The notes under the pieces are model-generated. The model saw nothing but the letters and a program-made list of their open reading frames with translations. It did no database searches and was not told the origin of the DNA. This document shows positions 7,988 to 16,202 of a stretch of DNA of 46,255 nucleotides, piece by piece. Position 1 is the first letter of the stretch; the number at the start of each line of letters is the position of its first letter. The DNA is from Stentor roeselii (lineage: Eukaryota; Ciliophora; Heterotrichea; Heterotrichida; Stentoridae): assembly GCA_006503475.1 (NCBI GenBank), contig RSEH01000326.1, positions 1 through 46,255 on the forward strand, written 5' to 3'. Made by a program: the position numbers and the translations under genes.

Positions 7988-9481
7988 ATGAGTTATTATA
8001 TGAGATTGAGTCTTTATGTTGTTGTTGTCGGATTGTTTTGGACTCTCAGCGCTTTTATCATTCAACAAGACGATAAAGACGTCCATCGATTGAATCAGGT
8101 CAACTTCAGTCCTGAGACCGCAAAAGAAGAAGTGAAAAAAGAACTGATTCATGCTTGGAAGAACTACAAACGCTTCGCTTGGGGCAGTGATGAACTTTGT
8201 AGTCTCACGAAAGTATTTTCTATTTAGACTGGGTATAATTGGACATGGATGGGCTCGACTATTGTCGACTCTTTAAGCACTTTATGGCTCTTGGGGCTTA
8301 AAAATGAATTCCAAGATGCAAGAGATTGGGTTGAAGATCATCTCAAGTTTGACTCAGCTGATGTTTTCACATCGTTTTTTGAAGTCAATATCAGGGTCTT
8401 GGGAGGACTGCTGAGCGCTTTTGAACTTAGTCAAGACCCGGTTTTTCTCAAGAAAGCTGAAGAGCTGGGTAAAAGGATGATGAAAAATCTTGATAAAAAT
8501 GGATTTCCTTGCCCTTTTTTTAACTTTAAAACAGGTCAAGGTATGAAAAGGAAAGAACTTAGATTTGAAACTAGATATGGGCCGATTTATGGAAAAGGTT
8601 ACTTTTCCTTAGCGGAAGTTGGCACTTTTTTAATGGAACTTTCAAGTCTTTCTTACTGGACGAACAACACTTCTTACATTGACTCAAATCACAAACTGAC
8701 CCGAAAGCTGTTAAAAACTTTTCCCAAACTTAAACCGAACCAGATCTACGAAGACTTCACTTTCAACCCAGTTTATTCAGTAGCAGGTGAAGGGGATAGT
8801 TTCTACGAATACCTCTTGAAACAAAGCATTCACATGCCTAAAACCTTCGGGTACCTAAAAGAAGAAGCTCTCGAAGCGATCAATGAAATCCTAGAAAAAC
8901 TCGTCCAACAAGACGTAAACGGTCTTTACTACTTCGGAAAGTTAAAAAACGATAAGTTTTCTCCAGACATGGACCATTTAGCCTGTTTTTTTCCAGGAAT
9001 GCTTGTCTTGGCCTTGCAGAAGTTCGAAGTGAAAAACCATGACTACCTCTTTACAATGGCGAAAGAACTGGCTTACACTTGCTTCAACATGTACGACAAG
9101 TCAGCTTCAGGCCTGGCTTCTGAAACTGTTTTCGTCGAATTCGGAATCAACTTTCCATGGCTTAGCGATAATCATTACGCGTTAAGACCTGAGACGCTTG
9201 AAAGCTTGTGGTACTTGTTTAACTACACAAAAGACCCAATTTATCAACAGTGGGCTTATCAGATTTTTAAGAGTATTCAGAAGTGGACTAGGAATGAGAA
9301 TGGATTTGCTGAGATTGAGAATGTTAATAAAAATCCGCCGAAACAAAGGGGATGTCTGCCGAGTTACTTTTTTAGTGAAACTTTGAAGTACCTTTATCTT
9401 ATTTTTGATGAAGGGATTGGGTTGAATGATTGGGTTTTGAATACTGAAGGACACCCGTTTTTAATTAAACATTTGATGTAA
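7988..9481 (+). CDS. GH47 class I alpha-1,2-mannosidase (ER/Golgi), one 15-nt intron
   Basis: Exons 7988-8212 and 8228-9481 give a 492-residue type II membrane protein. A signal anchor (residues 6-26) precedes the GH47 catalytic domain. Family motifs in order are HAWKNYKRFAWGSDEL, MGSTIVDSLSTLWLLGL (common form DSLDTLW), FFEVNIRVLGGLLSAF, LAEVGTFLMEL, GEGDSFYEYLLK, HLACFFPGM, HYALRPETLESLWYL, SETLKYLYLIF and the Ca2+-binding NTEGHPF. Removing the intron restores SLTK-TGYNWTWMGS across the junction, as family alignment requires. Class I mannosidases trim alpha-1,2 mannose from N-glycans in the ER or Golgi. The canonical FxxETLKY region reads PSYFFSETLKY. The stop is 4 nt from the convergent Rab stop. 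Confidence 0.93.
8213..8227 (+). other. 15-nt intron in the GH47 gene
   Basis: GTATTTTCTATTTAG. It has GT and AG ends and lies between codons (phase 0) after codon 75. Its terminal TAG is an in-frame stop if the intron is retained. Removal joins two blocks of one conserved GH47 domain in the same frame. Confidence 0.92.
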
Positions 9482-9485
9482 TTAA

Positions 9486-10085
9486 TCAACATGAACAACT
9501 TGGGTCTGATCGAACTAACCTTCCTGCCTGGATTCCTTTGAAGTTTTGAAGGTCACCGCTTTGAAGACGGTCTAGAACGCTTTTTGTTAGTTTTGTGAAT
9601 GCGAAGTCTATGTTTTCACCTGATACTGCACTGGTTTCTAGTAGAGGGACGTTGTTTTCTTGGCAAAATTGTGAAGCTTCTATGAAGTTTACTGCTCTAG
9701 CATTTACTAAATCACTTTTATTTCCAAGGACTATCATTGAGATATCTTGTCTCGATAAACTTCTCGCATCATTTATCCAAGTTGAAAGGCGGCTGAAACT
9801 TTCTATATTTGTTATGTCATAAACAAGAATAGCTGCTGCTGCTCCTCTATAGTAGCTCTTTGTCACACTACGAAAACGTTCTTGCCCTGCAGTATCCCAA
9901 ATTTGAAGTTTAATCTTCTTGTTGCATATTTCCAGATGTTTACACCCGAACTCGACGCCTACTGTTTGGTTGAGGTTTTTTTTAAACTTGTTCTCGATGA
10001 ACTGATGGAGAATGCATGATTTACCTGTTCCACTTTCACCTATGATTATGAACTTGAACATATAATCATAGGTAGTTTCTGACAT
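9486..10085 (-). CDS. Rab GTPase, Rab4-like
   Basis: 199 residues. The P-loop IGESGTGKSCILHQFIENKF closely follows the Rab4 pattern, as do switch I TVGVEFG and switch II WDTAGQERFRSVT. GNKSDL and ETSA are the guanine-specificity motifs. The C-terminus CSC* is a double-cysteine geranylgeranylation site. All residues needed for GTP binding and hydrolysis (including the switch II Gln) are present. Rab4-type proteins control recycling from early endosomes; Rab2 or Rab14 is the nearest alternative. The stop is TGA, and the mannosidase gene ends 4 nt away on the other strand. Confidence 0.93.
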   Translation of the reverse strand: MSETTYDYMFKFIIIGESGTGKSCILHQFIENKFKKNLNQTVGVEFGCKHLEICNKKIKLQIWDTAGQERFRSVTKSYYRGAAAAILVYDITNIESFSRLSTWINDARSLSRQDISMIVLGNKSDLVNARAVNFIEASQFCQENNVPLLETSAVSGENIDFAFTKLTKSVLDRLQSGDLQNFKGIQAGRLVRSDPSCSC

Positions 10086-10122
10086 TTATATTATAATCTA
10101 ACTTGGAATGATAAATAAACTA

Positions 10123-10896
10123 TTATTTACTTGATGCTAGTTTTTGTTTAGTCTTCAAAATATCAATCTCTTGTTTGATGTTCTGAATAATAAACTTATA
10201 TCTTTCATTTTTTAATGTTTTTAGCTTCTTTTCAGCATTTTCCTTTTTAGTATTTAAAATTTTCAGAGTGTCTCTCAAACATTCATTTTCGATTTCTTTC
10301 CATCTCATTTCTTTAAGTTTTTTTGAATCTTCAACAAAATTTTCGTGACTTTTTTTGATTTTTTCTATAATTTCCTGGTATGATAATAAGACCTTTTCAA
10401 TTTCCTGCTTTTGAATCAAATCCTTCGGCTCAACATTCCAAAACCTACAAATTTGTAAGAACTGCACCAAAGTCATCTCCTTCGGAAAAAACCCAAAACT
10501 TTCATTAAACTTTTCAACACAGTGCATCCTATCCACCTTCTTAAAAATTTCCGAAAGTTGATCACAATCCTTGACCAGTCCAACTTTATCCATATCATTA
10601 GCAAGTGCCGATCCTTTCAAAAATATATCAGGAGCTACCCAAAACTTAAAAGAATAAGCAAGTCGATCAACTCCAAAAGTCCCAAGCTTAAAAAAGTCCA
10701 TCTCAGAAGCAATAGACAATCCAATCAACGAGCATATCCAAATAATCAAATCTCTTCTGTTTTGTCTCAAATACTTCCTAAAGCTTTCAGGTTTAATTTC
10801 ATGAGTCAGCGAGGAATAAAACACCTGTTTTCTATGAGGCTATCTAAAATTCACCATTTCCTTGGCAAGTCTCAGAAACGAGAACCTTCTAATCAT
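10123..10896 (-). CDS. Small membrane protein with possible mitochondrial presequence, one 15-nt intron
   Basis: Exons 10896-10855 and 10839-10123 give 252 residues. Without the intron the continuous frame has no ATG start. With it, the protein begins MIRRFSFLRLAKEM-PHRKQVFY, a basic, hydroxylated, amphipathic stretch resembling a mitochondrial targeting sequence. One predicted membrane segment follows (LIIWICSLIGLSIA, about residues 43-56). A middle domain contains VQFLQICRFWNVEP. The C-terminal 100 residues are a Lys/Glu-rich coiled coil. I do not recognise the family. The N-terminal exon rests on the splice inference and start-codon logic rather than homology. Confidence 0.72.
10840..10854 (-). 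other. 15-nt intron in the membrane-protein gene
   Basis: Read on the minus strand as GTGAATTTTAGATAG. Phase 0 after codon 14, ending in an in-frame TAG. An internal TAG would give an 11-nt intron, but only the 15-nt form keeps the frame. Its donor is GTG rather than GTA. Support is that it supplies an ATG and a presequence-like N-terminus. There is no homology across this junction. Confidence 0.7.
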
Positions 10897-10919
10897 TTAT
10901 CCAGCTCTAATTAATTAAA

Positions 10920-12239
10920 CTACCGTCCAAAGCAGACTTTTCCTGAATATCTTTTCCAGAGAGTTTTATTTTTCTTGTAAAGAGTCTGAACATAAATCTT
11001 GTTCAATTGGCTCTCGATCCAAACATGCCACTTATGGAAAGGAATACCTTGTTTCAAAGCATTTTCATATAACTCACTTGAAGATGCTGAAATAATTGTG
11101 TCCATGTGAGGAGAGTTCATTTTAACTGCTTGGACTGCTAAAGAAAAGTACTCTTCTGGAGGCTTCTTTCTTTGAACCCTCTCTGGACATACGGTGATTC
11201 CTGAAAGCTTGTCAGTTGAAAATAGCTTTGAATATGAGGTTAGGCTTGATGCTCTGGTTTGAGGAGTTTTACATTTGTGGGGAGAGAGATATAAAATGTC
11301 TTCTAGGCTTTCATCGCCGAGAGTTTGTATGCGAAGATCTCTGGGTTCAAGTGATTCTCCTGCCTCGCTTAGTTCGTTCATAGACTCGAGTTCTGAATGA
11401 AGACTCAAGGTGTGAGTGAGTTTTGGTTTTGATTTAAAGGAGTTTGTTATGGGAAGAGACAATTCTTCCTCCAGTTTCTCATTTTGACTTTTCAATCTTT
11501 CAAAGCTAGACCTAAGTAAAGTCATCTGAGATTCTAAAGTTTCAACCTTTCTAATCAATTCACATTGATATTTTTCAGTTTCTCTAGCATATTCATTTTG
11601 TTTCAATAAGCGACATTCAAGTTTTTCACACTTATCTCTAAGTTCATTGATATCAGCTTGATTCAAAACAACGATACTCTGAAGATAATTATTTTCCTTC
11701 TCCAGTTCCCATCTTTTCTTCTGCAAAGCCTCAACCTGCATTTTGTATTCTCTTCTAATAATCTCAAGTTCATCATCATTATTGTGACTATCAGGCTCTC
11801 TAAACCTTTCCCTAATCATGCGATTAAGTTCAGCAGAATTTTCCAGCATGATTTCTTCAGTCTCAACAAGTGTTTTGTTGACATTCTCGTATTTCGTCTC
11901 AGCTGCAATCAACGAATCTTGCAAAGTTTTAATTTCAATGAACTGGTGATGAATTTTTTCGTTGGATTGCAAAAGCTTCGCTTTTGCTTTGTTTTTTTTT
12001 TCCTCAAGTCTGTTGTTGTTGTCCAATGCCGTCATTGCGATTTGAACTGAGGTGAGTAGGTCTTTTTCGCGATGGTTTAATTCAGAGATGACGTCTTGGA
12101 GCTCGTCAAGAATATTTGACTTGTGATTGTTCAGCTTTCCTCGACGTTCCAGAAACGGCAGAGAAAGGTCTTCAATGAAAGATGCGAGTAATGATCTTAA
12201 ATGAACCGTGTTTGGGACTTCGATGTGACAGGTCTTCAT
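10920..12239 (-). CDS. Coiled-coil protein, unknown function
   Basis: 439 residues. Coiled coil spans about residues 40-265, in two blocks separated by an acidic break around REPDSHNNDDELE. Next is a Ser-rich, probably disordered section (about 270-350) with TPQTRASSLTSYSK. A more ordered C-terminal stretch contains EEYFSLAVQAVKMNSPHMD and FHKWHVWIESQLNKIY, ending in a basic tail. The conserved-looking C-terminus may be a small domain, but I do not recognise it. The gene lies 23 nt upstream of, and in the same direction as, the intron-bearing membrane-protein gene. Confidence 0.8.
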   Translation of the reverse strand: MKTCHIEVPNTVHLRSLLASFIEDLSLPFLERRGKLNNHKSNILDELQDVISELNHREKDLLTSVQIAMTALDNNNRLEEKKNKAKAKLLQSNEKIHHQFIEIKTLQDSLIAAETKYENVNKTLVETEEIMLENSAELNRMIRERFREPDSHNNDDELEIIRREYKMQVEALQKKRWELEKENNYLQSIVVLNQADINELRDKCEKLECRLLKQNEYARETEKYQCELIRKVETLESQMTLLRSSFERLKSQNEKLEEELSLPITNSFKSKPKLTHTLSLHSELESMNELSEAGESLEPRDLRIQTLGDESLEDILYLSPHKCKTPQTRASSLTSYSKLFSTDKLSGITVCPERVQRKKPPEEYFSLAVQAVKMNSPHMDTIISASSSELYENALKQGIPFHKWHVWIESQLNKIYVQTLYKKNKTLWKRYSGKVCFGR

Positions 12240-12436
12240 AATTTATAAATCTTAACAAAATAAATGTTTAAATAAAAACCATCAAAAACTTCATTTTTCA
12301 TGAAAACCTTCGAAATAATACCAATTCTAGATTAATCATTTATTTCAAATCTAAAACCCTTTAAACTATCTCCATTCCTTCCTCCTTGAAAAATTCAACT
12401 TAGTCCTCAATCTTCTCTCAATCCATAACAATCAAA

Positions 12437-13402
12437 ATGGAAGCAACTGAAAGTTCATTTATAAAGCCGGATCTCTTACGTTCTCTCTCATCCTGCAACT
12501 CTTTTCGCGACATTGAAAAACCTTTAAAAGACTTATTCAAATCAGCCTTCATCACGAACTGCGCTTTAGACGACGCAAGTGTGACAGATGAAGAACTTCA
12601 GACATTAGAAGAACTCGACAATTCAGAACTAATCGAAAACCTGAAAAGTCTTCTCGACACTTTGCTTACCTTTAAGTCCAACTGCAAGTCTTCTAATTCT
12701 GGAGAACTTGCAACCCGTTGTGACCAACTCGAGAAAATGCTTCAAAAGCAAGAATCCGAAGTAAGAAATCACATCAAAGCCCAACATCAACTCAAGCTGC
12801 ACATCGACAACTTGCAGCAAAAAATTTCTGAACTTGAAAAAAATAATATCGAAGCGAAAGCTTCGATTAAAGAAATGGAAGATAAAGGACTTGAAACGAT
12901 GCAGTCTAAACTTCAGAAGATTGAACAAAGGTTCCAAAGCGAACTGAATAAAGTCGTCAAGGACTACAGAGATGAGTTTAAAAAAACTGAAAAAATTAAG
13001 AAATTAGAAGAAATGTATGAAAAGAAAGAAAAAGCTTTTATTAAGTTACAGCAGGATTATTTTAAGGTTAAACAAAAACTTGAGGAAATTGTTGGGGAAA
13101 AGGTTAGAAGTGTTTCTGATGAAAAGTTTAAGATTAGAAGAAGCAGCTTTAATGAAGATTTTTATAAGGTTCAGAATATTGGGAATGTTTTTGCGAAGGA
13201 AGTTTGTAAGACTAAGAAGGAGAAGGATAGGAAGTTTTCGTTTAGACCACCTGAAAAAGTTTTAGAACCTGTTCCGCCACCTTTGGAACTTAAACAGGCT
13301 TCTGTTGTTAAGATTCACTCGTATAGCTCTAGAAGACATTTAAGAAGCTCTTCGGATTCTGGAAGACCTATCAGCACTAAGAAATTTAAAATTAAGAGAT
13401 AA
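12437..13402 (+). CDS. Coiled-coil protein with basic Ser-rich tail
   Basis: 321 residues. An acidic N-terminal region (to about 75) precedes a Lys/Glu/Gln-rich coiled coil (about 90-225). The tail is basic and Ser/Arg-rich, with SYSSRRHLRSSSDSGR, which suggests phosphorylation or filament binding. No catalytic motif is visible. It is divergent from the coiled-coil gene on its left, 197 nt between start codons. Codon style shifts from C/A-rich at the start to G/T-rich near the end. Confidence 0.8.
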   Translation: MEATESSFIKPDLLRSLSSCNSFRDIEKPLKDLFKSAFITNCALDDASVTDEELQTLEELDNSELIENLKSLLDTLLTFKSNCKSSNSGELATRCDQLEKMLQKQESEVRNHIKAQHQLKLHIDNLQQKISELEKNNIEAKASIKEMEDKGLETMQSKLQKIEQRFQSELNKVVKDYRDEFKKTEKIKKLEEMYEKKEKAFIKLQQDYFKVKQKLEEIVGEKVRSVSDEKFKIRRSSFNEDFYKVQNIGNVFAKEVCKTKKEKDRKFSFRPPEKVLEPVPPPLELKQASVVKIHSYSSRRHLRSSSDSGRPISTKKFKIKR

Positions 13403-13753
13403 TTTTGAGATTTTTTTAGAGATTGAGTTAGTGGAATTGAGATAAAATCATGGAATTCATATCCAGGAATTTAGAAGATCTTAATCAATAAATCACTGAT
13501 TTTATTAGAAAATAAGTAAAATTACCTTGAAACACAAAGAAAATGATTAAAAAATACCAACAATAATAAACATTCACCATATTCTAAATAAATTCACCTC
13601 CACATTCCATAAAAAACCCTTAAAATTCCAAGACCTTCAAATCAACCTGATCCCAATAATCTCAAACTTCGACTCTTCTTCTACTCTAAGCCTAATTTTC
13701 TATTATTATTCAATTTTCCTCTGTGGTCTTTTCCTGCTTTCTTCCTTTTTACT
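13403..13753. other. Convergent intergenic region
   Basis: 351 bp between two converging stops. The left half is G/T-rich and the right half C/A-rich on the + strand, so each gene's sense strand becomes G/T-rich past its stop. No ORF or RNA gene is recognisable. Confidence 0.5.
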
Positions 13754-14671
13754 CTAAATACTCGATACCTCATTAATAATGACCCAATCATAAACAAAAT
13801 CAACACAAAACTCTTCCCTTGCAACAACCTCCTTCACCAAATTCCTAAGATAACAATAATCAGGTCCTTCTTCAAACCTAAGACTTCTCGCATAGTTCAA
13901 AAACACAGAAAACTCTTCAGGTAAGCCTCTACAAAGTTGATCCACCGTCAAATTCATCTTCCTTTCCATAATCTTCTGATACTTATCCTTCTTATTAACA
14001 GCCCTGAGGCCCTGCCAAGGGAGAGCGCCCTTGATGAAATAAAGAACAACATAAACAACACCTTCCAAGTCATCTCTTCTTGCCTGTTCAATTCCAAGAT
14101 GAGTATTCAAACTTGCGTATCGGGCAGTTCCTGTCAAATTTTTCCCTTCTTTATAAGGAATATGCTGCAAACTTTTCGGGTCCTCAAAGCGCTTCGCAAG
14201 TCCGAAGTCAATCGCGTAAATTAAATGCGACTTTTTCCCGATACCTAAAAGGAAGTTGTCAGGTTTCACATCTCGGTGAAGAAGGTGGTTTGAGTGAATG
14301 AATTCGATTCGACGTAGAAGTTGGTCGAAAAGCATCAGGACGGTCTTTAAGGAAAATTTTCGTCGACAGTAAGTGAAAAGGTCTTCTAGTGATGGACCGA
14401 GTAACTCGAGGACCAGGATGTTGAAGTTTAATTCGCTGCCGAACCATAAAATTCTTGGGATTCCTGACCCCCCCTGAAGGATTCGGTATATCTTGCTTTC
14501 TATCAGGAGTTGAGGGAAATCGCAGGAGGATCGTTCGAGTTTTATTGCTACTTCTTCGTTTGTTGATAGACTTGTACCGAGATATATCTCGCCGAAGGAG
14601 CCTTCACCTATTTTTTGCTGAAGTTTATATAAACCTCCTAATGAAAGGTTGGGGATGTTCATATTTATCAT
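13754..14671 (-). CDS. Casein kinase 1 family Ser/Thr protein kinase
   Basis: About 305 residues, essentially one kinase domain. It shows the glycine loop [12 protein letters not shown], the lysine in [20 protein letters not shown] and IDFGLAKRF. The CK1-specific [24 protein letters not shown] stands where other kinases have APE. Next is LPWQGLRA. The protein ends soon after the kinase core, lacking a long regulatory tail. The start is the first in-frame ATG (MINMNIPN); a second ATG three codons later is equally possible. CK1 enzymes are constitutively active and act in trafficking and cilia, but the substrate here is unknown. Confidence 0.92.
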   Translation of the reverse strand: MINMNIPNLSLGGLYKLQQKIGEGSFGEIYLGTSLSTNEEVAIKLERSSCDFPQLLIESKIYRILQGGSGIPRILWFGSELNFNILVLELLGPSLEDLFTYCRRKFSLKTVLMLFDQLLRRIEFIHSNHLLHRDVKPDNFLLGIGKKSHLIYAIDFGLAKRFEDPKSLQHIPYKEGKNLTGTARYASLNTHLGIEQARRDDLEGVVYVVLYFIKGALPWQGLRAVNKKDKYQKIMERKMNLTVDQLCRGLPEEFSVFLNYARSLRFEEGPDYCYLRNLVKEVVAREEFCVDFVYDWVIINEVSSI

Positions 14672-14957
14672 AATAGTGGCAGGATCAATGAACTGTTGAA
14701 GATGTCGCTGGAAAATAATCAAAGGGTCTATTAAAGACGTTTACTTTTTTTCATATAAACATTTAAAATTCATTATTTTTAAAGTTTAAAGTTCTTTAAA
14801 TAGAAAAACTCTGCACCCTGATAATCTTCAAGTAATAGAAAAATGACAGGAAAAAAGTAAACCTAATTAAAAAAATTTCGATAATTTCACTTATTCCACT
14901 TTTCAACTTCCGATAAAACTCTGACATATCTCGAAAACTCTCCATACAAGAATTCAA

Positions 14958-15986
14958 ATGAATATAATGGAAAACTATAAAGTTATCAGAAACATTGCAG
15001 ACGGTGCATTCGGCAGCGTGAAGCAAGCAGTAAACAAGTCAACAGGCGAGCTGGTAGCAATAAAAAAGCTAAACAAAAAGTACTACTCCTGGGAAGAGTG
15101 CCTGGAGCTAAGAGAAATAAAAGTCCTTCGAAAGACAGTTCATCAAAACATAATCAAGCTAAAAGAAGCAGTCCGTGTAAACGACGACCTTTACCTAGTC
15201 TTCGAATTCTGCGAAAAAAACCTCTTCACTCTTCTAAAAGACACTCCAGACCTAGAAGAGCAGCGAATAAAAGAAATCACAAAAGACATCTTACAAGGCC
15301 TCAACGAGTTACACAAGAATGGATTTTTCCATCGTGACTTAAAGCCAGAAAACGTTCTAATCCAAAGATTTTCAGCAAAACTCGCAGATTTCGGCCTAGC
15401 TCGTGAAATCAGAAGTCAGCCGCCGTACACTGATTACGTCAGCACTCGTTGGTACAGAGCTCCTGAAATTCTCTTGAAAGGAAGAAGGTACAACTGGCAA
15501 GTCGACATCTTTGCCTTGGGATGCATCGTCGCTGAAATGTTTACAAAAGTCCCGCTTTTTCCAGGGGCTAATGAATTGGACCAACTGGGAAGGTACTGCA
15601 GTGTCCTTGGAACACCGAATGAATGGGCTGATGGAATGAGAATGGCGAGCGCTATTAATTATCGATTTCCGAACTCGTATGGAGTACCTTTGAATCAAGT
15701 CGTTTTTAATGCGTCTCCTGAAGCTGTGGACTTGATTTCGATTATGCTCACTTGGGACCCACGGTTAAGGCCTAATGCGGAAAGTTGCTTGAATCATCCG
15801 TTTTTTCATAAGAGAAATTTAAGTAATTGCAGTATCGCTACGGAGGATAGAAGTGCTGCCATTCCGCATTCTAGTAGCAGTAACTTGTTGAATCCTGGAT
15901 ATAAACCTGGAAATTCTAATAGGAATCCTGCTTTGAGGAAAATTGGAGCTGGAATGATTTCCAATAATAATTTTAGGGCTAACTAA
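14958..15986 (+). CDS. MAK/ICK (RCK)-type ciliary protein kinase
   Basis: 342 residues. The kinase domain (4-285) has IADGAFGSV, VAIKKL, FHRDLKPENVL and DFGLAR. Its activation segment TDYVSTRWYRAPE carries the TxY dual-phosphorylation motif with Asp (Thr at 158), characteristic of the RCK family MAK/ICK/MOK. KKYYSWEECLELREIKVL is also typical of this group. The C-terminal 60 residues are Asn/Ser-rich and short. RCK kinases limit cilium or flagellum length and regulate intraflagellar transport, which suits a ciliate. It is divergent from the CK1 gene with 286 nt between starts. Confidence 0.9.
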   Translation: MNIMENYKVIRNIADGAFGSVKQAVNKSTGELVAIKKLNKKYYSWEECLELREIKVLRKTVHQNIIKLKEAVRVNDDLYLVFEFCEKNLFTLLKDTPDLEEQRIKEITKDILQGLNELHKNGFFHRDLKPENVLIQRFSAKLADFGLAREIRSQPPYTDYVSTRWYRAPEILLKGRRYNWQVDIFALGCIVAEMFTKVPLFPGANELDQLGRYCSVLGTPNEWADGMRMASAINYRFPNSYGVPLNQVVFNASPEAVDLISIMLTWDPRLRPNAESCLNHPFFHKRNLSNCSIATEDRSAAIPHSSSSNLLNPGYKPGNSNRNPALRKIGAGMISNNNFRAN

Positions 15987-16202
15987 TATTTTATAGTGTT
16001 GAAGTTTTAGCGGTTTTTTAACTGGATGTGAAAAATAGATGATTTTCTTGAGAGTAATTTTTTCGAAAAAAATTCAAATCTATTATGGTTATAATTATTT
16101 CATTTTAAGCTACTCGATTATTTAAAAATCTGAGATATCCATGAAATTTGAATTGAATTTTTGAGAAATCCTAAATCAATCTTCTATTCTATTCCGATAT
16201 AA

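Noticed and set aside
8213-8227. Stop-codon readthrough or TAG reassignment instead of an intron
   Set aside because: TAG ends several conserved proteins here (eIF2A, sirtuin, bS6m), and the skipped segment has GT..AG ends and is exactly 15 nt in each of three genes.
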